From positions 4,836,001 to 4,900,000 of the forward strand of contig NZ_CP049910.1 of the NCBI RefSeq assembly GCF_011305995.1: a stretch of 64,000 nucleotides of DNA, given 5' to 3'. Source of the DNA: Diaphorobacter sp. HDW4A. Lineage in GTDB: Bacteria; Pseudomonadota; Gammaproteobacteria; Burkholderiales; Burkholderiaceae_C. Both the position numbers and the translations under genes were made by a program. This document shows, piece after piece, positions 15,844 through 24,447 of the stretch; position 1 is the stretch's first letter; every line of letters begins with the position of its first letter. The notes under the pieces are model-generated. The model was not told where the DNA came from, did no database searches, and worked only from the letters and a program-made list of their open reading frames with translations.

Positions 15844-17301
15844 ATGAGCGCCGCGTCCTTCGACACCGATGTATTGGTGATCGGCGGCGGCAATGCCGCG
15901 CTGTGCGCAGCCATCATGGCGGCCGAGGCCGGCTCACGCGTCACGCTGCTCGAATCGGCGCCGCGCGCATGGCGCGGCGGCAACTCGGGCCACACGCGCA
16001 ATCTGCGCTGCATGCACGATGCGCCGCAGGACGTGCTGATCGAGGCCTATCCCGAAGAGGAGTTCTGGCAGGATCTGCTGAAGGTGACCGGCGGCATCAC
16101 CAACGAGCACCTCGCGCGCATGGTGATCCGCGCCTCCTCCACCTGCCGCAACTGGATGCGCAAGCACGGCGTGATCTTCCAGCCGCCGCTCTCGGGCGCG
16201 CTGCATGTGGCGCGTACCAATGCCTTCTTCATGGGTGGCGGCACGGCGCTCGTCAACGCGTATTTCCGCAGCGCTGAAAAGCTCGGCGTGCAGATCCATT
16301 ACGAGACGCCTGTTGACCGCCTCGATATCGATGAGCACGGCAGCTTTGAGGCCGCGCTCACCACCACCGGCAAGCGCTTCACGGCCAAGAGCTGCGTGCT
16401 GGCTGCGGGCGGTTTCGAATCCAATCGCGAATGGCTGCGCGAGGCCTGGGGCCAGAACGAGCGCGGCGAATGGCCGTCCGACAACTTCCTGATCCGCGGC
16501 ACCGCGTTCAACAAGGGCGTGCTGCTCAAGCACATGCTCGAAGAACACAAGGCCGACGTGATCGGTGATCCGACGCAGGCGCACATGGTCGCCATCGACG
16601 CACGCGCGCCGCTGTACGACGGCGGCATCTGCACGCGCATCGACTGCGTGTCGCTCGGCGTGGTGGTCAATCGCGAGGCCAAGCGCTTCTACGATGAAGG
16701 CGAGGATTTCTGGCCCAAGCGCTACGCCATCTGGGGCCGCCTCGTCGCGATGCAACCGGGCCAGATCGCCTACTCCATCATCGATTCCAAGGCGATTGGC
16801 CGCTTCATGCCGCCGGTATTTCCGGGCGTGAAAGCCAACTCGCTCGAAGAGCTGGCCGACAAGCTCGAACTCGACCGCGCGACCTTCATGCAGTCGCTCA
16901 ACGAATACAACGACAACTGCCACGTCGGCCACTTCGACCACACCGCGCTCGACGACTGCCACACCGAGGGCATCACCCCCGCCAAGACGCACTGGGCGCG
17001 TCCCATCGACACCGCACCGTTCTATGGCTATGCGCTGCGCCCCGGCGTGACCTTCACCTATCTGGGCCTGAAAGTGGACGACACCTCGGCCGTGCGCTTC
17101 AACGACCGCGCGAGCCGCAACCTGTTCGTGGCGGGCGAAATGATGGCCGGCAACGTGCTCGGCAAGGGCTACACCGCCGGTGTCGGCATGTCCATCGGCA
17201 CGGCATTCGGCCGCATCGCCGGACGCAACGCGGCACTGGCCGCGCAGGGCAAGCCCGTCGTCGCGGGTGCCGTGAAAGATGAAGTGAGTGAGGCCGCCTG
17301 A
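15844..17301 (+). CDS. tcuA: TcuA-like FAD-dependent tricarballylate dehydrogenase
   Basis: A 485-residue flavoprotein of the fumarate reductase/succinate dehydrogenase flavoprotein family. The FAD motif [19 protein letters not shown] is at residues 11-29, and the body follows TcuA ([44 protein letters not shown]). TcuA oxidises tricarballylate to cis-aconitate; related enzymes act on other polycarboxylates. The electron-transfer protein TcuB follows one base after the stop, as in known tcu loci. The neighbours, Bug receptors in place of TcuC, suggest import by a binding-protein system. Confidence 0.88.
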   Translation: MSAASFDTDVLVIGGGNAALCAAIMAAEAGSRVTLLESAPRAWRGGNSGHTRNLRCMHDAPQDVLIEAYPEEEFWQDLLKVTGGITNEHLARMVIRASSTCRNWMRKHGVIFQPPLSGALHVARTNAFFMGGGTALVNAYFRSAEKLGVQIHYETPVDRLDIDEHGSFEAALTTTGKRFTAKSCVLAAGGFESNREWLREAWGQNERGEWPSDNFLIRGTAFNKGVLLKHMLEEHKADVIGDPTQAHMVAIDARAPLYDGGICTRIDCVSLGVVVNREAKRFYDEGEDFWPKRYAIWGRLVAMQPGQIAYSIIDSKAIGRFMPPVFPGVKANSLEELADKLELDRATFMQSLNEYNDNCHVGHFDHTALDDCHTEGITPAKTHWARPIDTAPFYGYALRPGVTFTYLGLKVDDTSAVRFNDRASRNLFVAGEMMAGNVLGKGYTAGVGMSIGTAFGRIAGRNAALAAQGKPVVAGAVKDEVSEAA

Positions 17302-17302
17302 C

Positions 17303-18487
17303 ATGCAAACCCTACAAGCCCTGACCGAAGACGCCAAGGCCCTCGCCCAAGGCCACATCGTGCCCATGACCGCCGCCGAAGACGAAGTCGCGCGCGTCAT
17401 GCAGATCTGCAACGCCTGCCGCTACTGCGAAGGCTTCTGCGCGGTGTTTCCCGCGATGACACGCCGCCTCGAATTCCCGAAGGCCGACGTGAATTTCCTC
17501 GCCAACCTGTGCCACAACTGCGGCGCCTGCCTGCATGCCTGCCAGTACGCGCCGCCGCATGAATTCGCGCTCAACGTGCCCAAGGCCATGGCCGAGGTGC
17601 GCGGCGAAACCTACACCAATTACGCCTGGCCACCCGCGCTTGGCAAGCTCTACAAGAACAACGGCCTCACGCTGTCAGTCGCGTTGGTGATCGGCCTGGC
17701 GCTGTTCCTCATCATCGCCGTGGCGCTGCATGGCGGCATCGGCGCGCTGTGGAGTCGCGAGACCGCCGGCAACTTCTACAACCTGTTCCCGCACAACCTG
17801 CTAGTGAGCCTGTTCGCTCCGGTGTTTCTGTTCGTGGTGTTCGCGCTCTTCATGGGCGTGCGCAACTTCTGGAAGCAGATCAAGCCCGTCACCAGCGGCG
17901 CCAACGTGAGCGGCCCCGCCGCCGCCGAAGCCACGCACGACGTGCTGCGCATGAAGTATCTGGACGGCGGAGCAGGCCAAGGCTGTCCGAACGAGGACGA
18001 CGCCTACACGCTAGCGCGCCGCCGCATGCACCACTTCACGTTCTACGGCTTTATGCTGTGCTTCGCGGCCACCGCGCTCGGCACGGTCTACCACTACGTC
18101 TTCGGCCTCGCCGCGCCTTACGAGCTGCCCAGCCTGCCCAAGGTCCTCGGCGCACTCGGCGGCGTGAGCCTGCTAATCGGCACCAGTGGCCTGTGGCACC
18201 TGAACCGCAAACGGGACCCCGAGCACGGCGACCTCAAGCAAAAGCCCATGGACCTCGGCTTCATCGCGCTGCTGTTTCTCGTCTCGCTCACCGGCCTCGC
18301 GCTCTGGCTTTTCCGCAGCACGCCCGCCATGGCCCTGCTGCTGTGCGCCCACCTCGGCGCGGTAATGGGACTGTTCCTCACACTGCCCTACGGCAAGTTC
18401 GCTCACGGCATCTTCCGCACCGCATCGCTGCTGCGCCACGCGACGGAAAAGCGCCAGCCGAACCCCATCGGGCTCGGTGCGGACTGA
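17303..18487 (+). CDS. tcuB: TcuB-like membrane electron-transfer protein
   Basis: A 394-residue protein with two cysteine-rich 4Fe-4S motifs near the N-terminus ([18 protein letters not shown] and [17 protein letters not shown]), followed by about six hydrophobic segments (for example LALVIGL-type runs near 120 and [17 protein letters not shown] near 250). TcuB reoxidises the FAD of TcuA and passes electrons to the quinone pool in the inner membrane. The ATG at 17303 is one base after the tcuA stop; the longer frame overlapping tcuA is not needed. Confidence 0.9.
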   Translation: MQTLQALTEDAKALAQGHIVPMTAAEDEVARVMQICNACRYCEGFCAVFPAMTRRLEFPKADVNFLANLCHNCGACLHACQYAPPHEFALNVPKAMAEVRGETYTNYAWPPALGKLYKNNGLTLSVALVIGLALFLIIAVALHGGIGALWSRETAGNFYNLFPHNLLVSLFAPVFLFVVFALFMGVRNFWKQIKPVTSGANVSGPAAAEATHDVLRMKYLDGGAGQGCPNEDDAYTLARRRMHHFTFYGFMLCFAATALGTVYHYVFGLAAPYELPSLPKVLGALGGVSLLIGTSGLWHLNRKRDPEHGDLKQKPMDLGFIALLFLVSLTGLALWLFRSTPAMALLLCAHLGAVMGLFLTLPYGKFAHGIFRTASLLRHATEKRQPNPIGLGAD

Positions 18488-18534
18488 TCGAAGCACAGTC
18501 ATATCGATAAATCATTCCAACGGAGACAGGGACC

Positions 18535-19332
18535 ATGACAACAGCAGACAACAGCCACGAACTGCACATCTCTTCGATGAAGGGCAAGTGCTCCGACGCC
18601 GAATGGCAGGCCCGCATCGATCTTGCGGCCTGCTACCGGCTGGTGAATATCTACGGCATGTCGGACATGATGGCCAACCACATCTCCTCGCGCGTGCCGG
18701 ATGAAGACGGCGCGTTCCTCATCAACGCCTACGGCATGATGTACGAGGAGATCACCGCATCCAGCCTCATCAAGGTGAGCCACGACGGCACCATCCTCTC
18801 CAAGCCCGACTTCGGCCCGCTGAATTACGGCATCAACAAGGCCGGTTATGTGATCCACAGCGCCGTGCACGAGGCCCGGCCCGAGGTGGCCTGCGTGATC
18901 CACACGCACAGCTGGGCATCGATGGCGGTGTCCTCGCTCGAATGCGGCCTGCTGCCGATCACGCAGACGGCGATGCGTTTTCTGAAAATCGGCTACCACG
19001 ACTACCAAGGCGTGGTGCTCGACACGGCCGAGCAGGAATCGCTGGTCAAGGATCTGGGCGATGGCGAGGCGCTCATCTTCCGCAACCACGGCGCGCTGAC
19101 CGTGGGCCGCACGGTGGGCGAAGCCTTCAACTGGATGCACCGCCTCGAACTCGCCTGCCGCTCGCAGATCGCCGCGATGTCTTGCAACTCGCCGTTCGTG
19201 AAGGTCTCGGATCAGGTGCTCGAAGAGACCTGGAACAACTACCAGCCCGGCACACGCCGCCCCTACGGCCAGATGGAATGGCCTGCGCTGCTGCGCAAGC
19301 TTGACCGCCTCGATCCGGGCTACCGCACCTGA
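18535..19332 (+). CDS. Class II aldolase/adducin family protein
   Basis: A 265-residue zinc-dependent class II aldolase/adducin fold. The zinc-ligand motif HTHSW near 122 and the second His in RNHGALTVGRTVGEAF near 184 are present, along with MMANHISSRVP at the start. Family members cleave or decarboxylate hydroxy-acid phosphates or ketols; the substrate is unknown. The start follows GGAGACAGGGACC. It lies 47 bases after tcuB in the same direction and is followed by a long palindrome, probably the end of this transcript. Confidence 0.87.
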   Translation: MTTADNSHELHISSMKGKCSDAEWQARIDLAACYRLVNIYGMSDMMANHISSRVPDEDGAFLINAYGMMYEEITASSLIKVSHDGTILSKPDFGPLNYGINKAGYVIHSAVHEARPEVACVIHTHSWASMAVSSLECGLLPITQTAMRFLKIGYHDYQGVVLDTAEQESLVKDLGDGEALIFRNHGALTVGRTVGEAFNWMHRLELACRSQIAAMSCNSPFVKVSDQVLEETWNNYQPGTRRPYGQMEWPALLRKLDRLDPGYRT

Positions 19333-19418
19333 GAACGTGTTTGCGATCTCCACGCGGTCTTGCAGGCGCGGCCTCGGGCGGCCTGCAAGCCTTCGCGCTG
19401 AGATCGCAAACACGTTCT
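19332..19418. repeat. Long nested palindrome after the aldolase gene
   Basis: A 19-bp perfect inverted repeat (AGAACGTGTTTGCGATCTC and its complement, 19332-19350 and 19400-19418) encloses a second stem TTGCAGGC...GCCTGCAA. The outer arm begins at the stop codon of the aldolase gene. There is no U-tract, so a simple intrinsic terminator is not certain; an extragenic palindromic repeat or processing/termination hairpin is likely. Confidence 0.75.
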
Positions 19419-19568
19419 GAGACGGACAGTGACCACAAAACCCGGAGGAATCCCCCATCGGGCGCGGTGAGAAGGACATCTTCACCGCGCCCGTGCCGTC
19501 TGCAATGACACGCCAGAAGTGATCGCAGGCCGCGCATCCCCAGCACATAAATACTCAAGGAGACAAGC

Positions 19569-20570
19569 ATGTTCAACCCACAACACCCCGGCGTTTCGCG
19601 CCGTCGCTTCCAGACCAGCCTCATCGCCTCGGCCCTGCTGCCATTGAGCGCATTGAGCGGCACCGCCTTCGCGCAGGACAAATGGCCGTCCAAACCGGTC
19701 AAGATCGTTGTCGCATTCACCGCAGGCGGCACCACCGATCTGCTGGCACGCGCGGTAGCGCAGAAGCTCGGAGACAAGCTCGGCCAGTCGTTCATCATCG
19801 ACAACAAGCCCGGCGGCGGCGGCAACATCGGCACCGAATTCGTGATGCGCGCGCCCGCCGATGGCTACACGCTGATCGTGAACTCCGTAGGCCCGATCTC
19901 GGTGAACCAAAGCCTCTACAAGAACATGAGCTACGACCCGCTCGTCGATCTGGTGCCCATCGTGCAGATCGCGGACGTGCCCAATGTGCTGGTGGTGCAT
20001 CCCTCCGTGCCCACCAAGACCTTCGAAGAATTCATCGCCTATGTAAAGGCCCATCCGGCCCAACTGAGCTACGGCTCCACGGGCGTAGGTACCTCGTCGC
20101 ATCTGTCGAGCTACATGCTGAGCCAGCGCATCGGCAGCGATACGCTGCATGTGCCCTACAAGGGCGCCAACGCGCTCAACGATCTGCTGGCCGGACGCCT
20201 GCAGTTCATGTTCGCGACCATCCCCTCGGTCATCCAGCACATCAAGGCGGGCAAGTTGCGCGCGCTCGCGGTGTCGAGCGACAAACCCTCGCGTTCGCTA
20301 CCCGGCGTGCCGACCGTCGCGGAAAAAGGCTTTCCCGGATTTGCGGCGGGTTCGTGGTTCGGTTTCTTCGGCCCCAAGGGCACACCGCCGCAGATCGTCG
20401 CCCAGCTGAACAAGGCCGTGAACGAGGCCCTACCCTCGCTCGAGGAACAGATGATCCGCGAAGGCGCAGACCCGGTCGGCGGCACGCCCGAGCAGTTCGG
20501 CCAGTTCACGCGCAAGGAGTTCGTGAAGTGGCAGAAGATCGTGAAGGACTCGGGCGCGACCGTCGAATGA
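19569..20570 (+). CDS. Bug/TctC family periplasmic receptor
   Basis: A 333-residue tripartite tricarboxylate receptor. The N-terminus has a twin-arginine motif (SRRRFQ) and a signal ending GTAFAQ, suggesting Tat export. Family blocks PVKIVVAFTAGGTTDLLARA, NKPGGGGNIGTEF and HVPYKGANALNDLLAGR are complete. Bug proteins bind mono- to tricarboxylates or related compounds in the periplasm; no TctA/TctB membrane partners are in this window. AAGGAGACAAGC precedes the start. It is followed 21 bases later by the hydroxyacid dehydrogenase gene. Confidence 0.95.
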   Translation: MFNPQHPGVSRRRFQTSLIASALLPLSALSGTAFAQDKWPSKPVKIVVAFTAGGTTDLLARAVAQKLGDKLGQSFIIDNKPGGGGNIGTEFVMRAPADGYTLIVNSVGPISVNQSLYKNMSYDPLVDLVPIVQIADVPNVLVVHPSVPTKTFEEFIAYVKAHPAQLSYGSTGVGTSSHLSSYMLSQRIGSDTLHVPYKGANALNDLLAGRLQFMFATIPSVIQHIKAGKLRALAVSSDKPSRSLPGVPTVAEKGFPGFAAGSWFGFFGPKGTPPQIVAQLNKAVNEALPSLEEQMIREGADPVGGTPEQFGQFTRKEFVKWQKIVKDSGATVE

Positions 20571-20591
20571 CGGCATTGCGGCAACACCCCT

Positions 20592-21605
20592 ATGAGTGAC
20601 GACACCCAAGCCTTCGCAACGCCGCTGCGCGTCCTCGTCTCCGAGCCGCTGCGCGCGGCTCAGGGCGAGCGCATCCGCGCATGTGCATCGCCCGCACCCG
20701 TGCTGCTGACGGTAGACGATGTGGAGCAGCGCGGCGCGCAGTTCGACATCGCCTTTGTCTCACGTGACGTGACGGGCCTGTCGACCAAGCACGAGACACA
20801 GCCTGAGACCGCGCGCGTCTACACCGCCATGCGGGAGAGCCAAAGCCTGCGCTGGGTCCACATCCACTCCGCAGGTGCGGACCGGCCGATCTACCTCGAG
20901 CTGCTGGCGCGCGGCGTGACGCTCACCTCGTCGGCTGGCACCAATGCCGAAGTGGTCGCGCAAAGCGCCGTGACTGGCCTGCTCATGCTGGGGCGGCGCT
21001 TTCCTGAACTGATTGCTGCGCAGCAGCAGCGCCAATGGGCCCCACTGATCGACCGACCGCCGCTGCCCGCCGACATCCACGGCCAGACCGCGACCATCGT
21101 CGGCTGGGGCGGTATCGGCCAGGCCATCGCACGCATCTTGCAAGTCATCGGCCTTCATATCCAGGTGGTGCGCAGCAGCGCCGCGCCCATCGACAACGGC
21201 CTGAGCTCGCACGCGTTCGAAGACATCGCACAAGTGCTGCCCACCACGGACTGGCTGATCCTCGCCTGCCCGCTGTCGGACCGCACGCGCCAACTCATCC
21301 ACCGCGAACGCCTCGCGTTGCTGCCTGCGGGCGCACGCCTCATCAACGTCTCGCGTGGCGACGTGGTGGACGAGCCCGCGCTGATCGATGCGCTGACCCA
21401 CGCGCGCCTGGCGGGTGCCTATCTCGATGTATTCGCACACGAGCCGCTCGCCCCGGACTCGCCCCTCTGGACCATGCCCAACGTGATCGCCACGCCGCAC
21501 AGCGCAGGCTTTGCGGCGGGCAACGCGGCTCGCGTGGTCCAGATATTCATCGACAACCTCGCGCGGTACGCAAAGAACTCCGCACTCGTCAACGTCGTGC
21601 GTTGA
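20592..21605 (+). CDS. D-2-hydroxyacid dehydrogenase, NAD(P)-dependent
   Basis: A 337-residue D-isomer-specific 2-hydroxyacid dehydrogenase. The Rossmann motif VGWGGIGQAIARIL is near 170; the catalytic Arg lies in NVSRGDVVDEPALIDAL, the Glu in DVFAHEPLAP, and the His in ATPHSAG. These enzymes interconvert 2-oxoacids and D-2-hydroxyacids in the cytoplasm. Its place between two Bug receptor genes suggests it acts on a hydroxy- or oxo-acid imported by one of them (inference). Confidence 0.9.
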   Translation: MSDDTQAFATPLRVLVSEPLRAAQGERIRACASPAPVLLTVDDVEQRGAQFDIAFVSRDVTGLSTKHETQPETARVYTAMRESQSLRWVHIHSAGADRPIYLELLARGVTLTSSAGTNAEVVAQSAVTGLLMLGRRFPELIAAQQQRQWAPLIDRPPLPADIHGQTATIVGWGGIGQAIARILQVIGLHIQVVRSSAAPIDNGLSSHAFEDIAQVLPTTDWLILACPLSDRTRQLIHRERLALLPAGARLINVSRGDVVDEPALIDALTHARLAGAYLDVFAHEPLAPDSPLWTMPNVIATPHSAGFAAGNAARVVQIFIDNLARYAKNSALVNVVR

Positions 21606-21703
21606 CGATGCTGTTGCGCGAAGTAAAAAATCAAAAGGAGAGCGGAGTTCACGAAGCCACATCACTGCGGCACAGAGGTCATCTCACAACCGGAAACATC
21701 ACG

Positions 21704-22684
21704 ATGAACAAACGATCCCTTCTTCTTCGCGCCACCGCCATCGCCACGTTGGCAGCACTCAGCACAGGTGCCGCCCATGCGGCCGATCCCGTGTTTCCGC
21801 CTACCAAACCCGTCACACTGGTCGTCGGCTTCGCCGCCGGTGGCGCGGCCGATGCGGCTGCGCGTCTGATCGCCAAGAAACTTGGCGAGAACATCGGCCA
21901 GTCGGTCGTGGTCGACAACCGCGGCGGCGCGGGCGGCAACATCGCACACCAGCAGGTCGCCTCCGGCGTAGCCGATGGCTCGGTGCTGCTGTTCGGCTCA
22001 GTCGGTCCGCTGACCATCGCGCCGCATCTCATGAAGCTCACCTACGATCCGTTCAAAGACCTGGCTCCGATCTCGGGCGGGGTGTACTTTCCGAACGTCC
22101 TCGTGGTGAACAAGGCGGTCGGCGTGAAGACGCTCGCCGAATTCGTCGCCAAGGCCAAGACCAGCAACGTCGAATTCGCGTCGACCGGTGCAGGCTCCGC
22201 GTCGCATCTGGCGGGCGAGCTTTTCAACCAGCGCGCGGGCATCAACATGGTCCACGTACCCTACAAGGGCGGCGCACCGGCGCTGCAGGATCTGCTCGGC
22301 GAACGCGTGGCGAGCTACTTTGCCGCGCCGCCCACAGCCCTGCCGCACATCGAGACCGGCAAGCTGATTCCACTGGCCACCACCGGCCTCAAGCGCCCCA
22401 GCTACATGCCCAATATCCCGACCGTGGCCGAATCGGGCTTCCCCGGTTTCCAGGCGCTGAACTGGTACGCTTTCGTGGCGTCGTCCAAGACGCCCGCGCC
22501 CATGCTCGATCGCTGGAACAAGGAGATCGTGAAGGTGCTCAACGATCCCGGCGTGAAGGAAGCGCTCGCCAAGCACGGCCTCGACCCGCATCCCACGACA
22601 CGCGCGGAGTTCGCGACCTTCATGAAGAAGGAATACGACCAGTGGGGTGCCATCGTCAAGGAGCGCAAGATCACCGCGCAGTGA
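21704..22684 (+). CDS. Bug/TctC family periplasmic receptor
   Basis: A 326-residue Bug receptor with a standard signal peptide (MNKRSLLLRATAIATLAAL, cut after AAHA) and blocks PVTLVVGFAAGGAADAAAR, VVDNRGGAGGNIAHQ and HVPYKGGAPALQDLLGER. The open frame continues far upstream but the ATG at 21704 begins the signal peptide. It is the last plus-strand gene of the locus and converges with the cobalt chelatase operon, whose final stop is 21 bases away. Confidence 0.94.
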   Translation: MNKRSLLLRATAIATLAALSTGAAHAADPVFPPTKPVTLVVGFAAGGAADAAARLIAKKLGENIGQSVVVDNRGGAGGNIAHQQVASGVADGSVLLFGSVGPLTIAPHLMKLTYDPFKDLAPISGGVYFPNVLVVNKAVGVKTLAEFVAKAKTSNVEFASTGAGSASHLAGELFNQRAGINMVHVPYKGGAPALQDLLGERVASYFAAPPTALPHIETGKLIPLATTGLKRPSYMPNIPTVAESGFPGFQALNWYAFVASSKTPAPMLDRWNKEIVKVLNDPGVKEALAKHGLDPHPTTRAEFATFMKKEYDQWGAIVKERKITAQ

Positions 22685-22705
22685 TGCCGCGCTGATTCCA
22701 AGCGC

Positions 22706-23332
22706 TCAGCCGTTGCAGGGAAGGCAGGGCACGTCCCATGCATCCGCCAGCATCTGCGCGCGCTGCAGGCGCACGCGGCCCGATTCGAAATCGAGCACGC
22801 GGATCGCGTCGGCATGCGCGGGCCGCTTGGGCAGCTCGCGCGTGCGGGCATCGCTCATCAGCCACAACCAGCCTTCCGAACCACCGCCGCCATGCACGGC
22901 CAGCAATTCATCCGCGCGCCTGAGCGCCTCGACCAGCGGCGTGCCACCGCCCCCGCCAATGGGCGCGACCCAATCGTCGTTCCACGCCCCGGCCTTGCAA
23001 GGCGCGAGCCGCAACTGCACGCCTTCACCACCAAAGCAGATCAGCGCGACATGCTCGCGGCGCAGATAGGCCTCGCGGAAAAGGTCAAGCAACACGCCCT
23101 TGGCGCGCGCGAGCGCACCCGTTGTCACCATCGATGACGAGCAATCCAGCAGCACGCAATGCAGACGGCCCGTAACGAGCTCCTTGCCATGAAAGCGCAG
23201 ATGCTCCAGCGCCAAGGCCTCTGCACCGCGCATGGCCAGCGTGCGCGGCCAGTCGACGCTGGTGGACGGATTTTCCGCAGGATGGCGCGAGCGCTTGTTT
23301 GAATCCGGCTGTGCCCTCTGCGCCCGCACCAC
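22706..23332 (-). CDS. chlD: VWA-domain (ChlD-type) part of a cobalt/magnesium chelatase subunit
   Basis: A von Willebrand A domain with the MIDAS motif LLDCSSSM, VALICFGGEGVQL, GGGGTPLVEALRRADELL and WLMSDARTRELP. On its own the frame could start at GTG 23332 (208 residues), but the frame is open upstream through the end of chlI and meets it at an A7 run (23374-23380). A -1 shift there would fuse the AAA+ ATPase to this domain, giving a full ChlD-type medium subunit. This fits published reports that both small and medium cobalt chelatase subunits can come from one chlD gene by programmed frameshifting. Role: ATP-driven partner of CobN in cobalt insertion. Confidence 0.8.
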   Translation of the reverse strand: MVRAQRAQPDSNKRSRHPAENPSTSVDWPRTLAMRGAEALALEHLRFHGKELVTGRLHCVLLDCSSSMVTTGALARAKGVLLDLFREAYLRREHVALICFGGEGVQLRLAPCKAGAWNDDWVAPIGGGGGTPLVEALRRADELLAVHGGGGSEGWLWLMSDARTRELPKRPAHADAIRVLDFESGRVRLQRAQMLADAWDVPCLPCNG

Positions 23333-23367
23333 TTGCCCCGCCAGGGCCTGCGGCGCGGCGCGAGGGC

Positions 23368-24447
23368 TCAGGCTTTTTTTGTGGCGGGCTCTTCCATGCG
23401 ACGCGGCAGCAACGGCGAAGCTTGCGCATTGCGTTGCACGGGAACGGGCTGTGCGGGCAGATAACCCCAGTCGTTGTCCTGCGCGCTGTTCTCGTTCGAA
23501 GGTGTTGTCGATGACGTTGGCGGGGCTTCGCTCACAGCAGGCTGTTGCCCCGTCGCCGCGGCCGGCTTGCGTCTGTGCGCGAGCACCAGCTCCGCGACCG
23601 CATGCACATGTTCGGGCAATACGTCCTCCGCCTCGCTCCACGCCGCAAACGCGCGCGCGGCACGCAGCAGCACGAGATCGGCGCGCATGCCATCGACCTG
23701 CGCGGCGATGCACAGCTCGCTCGCGGCCTGCAGCACGGCGTCGTTCAAAGGCAGAGCGCTGTGGTTGCCAAGGCGTTGCATTGCAACCTTCAATCGCGCG
23801 CTCAGGCGTTGCTGCTCACCCGCATAGCGCGCGCGCAGCGCTTCGGGGTCGGCATCGAAAGCCAGGCGCAAGCGCACGATCTCCTGGCGCAGCGCCACAT
23901 CGCTCACGTTCTCAAGCCGCACGCACAGCCCCAGCCGGTCGAGTAGCTGCGGCCGCAGCGTGCCCTCCTCCGGATTCATCGTGCCGACCAGCACGATGCG
24001 CGCCGCGTGGCTGTGCGAGATGCCGTCGCGCTCGATCACGTTGACGCCGCTCGCGGCCGCGTCGAGCAGCACATCGACGAGCGCATCGGGCAACAGATTG
24101 ATCTCGTCCACATAGAGCACACCGCCATGCGCGCGGGCGAGCAGCCCCGGCGCAAAGCGCACCGCGTTTGCGGCCAGCGCCTGCTGCAGATCGAGCGTGC
24201 CGACCAGATGCTCGAGCGTCGCACCGAGCGGCAGCGTGACGAAGGGCGCATCGGGCAGCAGCTCAGCCAGCGCACGTGCACCGGTCGACTTGGCCGTGCC
24301 ACGCGGGCCCTCCACCAGTACGCCGCCGATACGCGGATCAAGCGCCGCGAGCAGCAGCGCAAGGCGCAGCTCGGGCTGACCCGCAATTGCGGCGAACGGG
24401 AACAGCGGCGGCAAGGTCGCAAGGCCAGTGTCTGTGGTCATCATCAT
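23368..24447 (-). CDS. chlI: AAA+ ATPase subunit (ChlI/BchI-type) of cobalt chelatase
   Basis: A 359-residue AAA+ ATPase with Walker A VEGPRGTAKST, Walker B GGVLYVDEINLLPD and sensor region VGTMNPEEGTLRPQLLDR. A strong GGAAGGAGG precedes three successive ATGs (24447, 24444, 24441); spacing favours the second or third. The first overlaps the cobN stop. The C-terminus is Pro/Asn-rich and ends EEPATKKA at an A7 run where a -1 shift would continue into the VWA domain. With CobN it would form a class I chelatase inserting cobalt into the corrin ring. Confidence 0.93.
   Translation of the reverse strand: MMMTTDTGLATLPPLFPFAAIAGQPELRLALLLAALDPRIGGVLVEGPRGTAKSTGARALAELLPDAPFVTLPLGATLEHLVGTLDLQQALAANAVRFAPGLLARAHGGVLYVDEINLLPDALVDVLLDAAASGVNVIERDGISHSHAARIVLVGTMNPEEGTLRPQLLDRLGLCVRLENVSDVALRQEIVRLRLAFDADPEALRARYAGEQQRLSARLKVAMQRLGNHSALPLNDAVLQAASELCIAAQVDGMRADLVLLRAARAFAAWSEAEDVLPEHVHAVAELVLAHRRKPAAATGQQPAVSEAPPTSSTTPSNENSAQDNDWGYLPAQPVPVQRNAQASPLLPRRMEEPATKKA
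23374..23380 (-). promoter_or_regulatory. A-AAA-AAA slippery heptamer, candidate -1 frameshift site
   Basis: On the minus strand the chlI codons read ACA AAA AAA GCC TGA. A shift by -1 gives AAA AAA AGC CTG and enters the open VWA frame. GGAAGAG lies about 8 bases upstream, like the stimulatory Shine-Dalgarno-like sites of other bacterial shifts, and GCCTG...CAGGC directly downstream can form a GC-rich stem. Confidence 0.7.
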
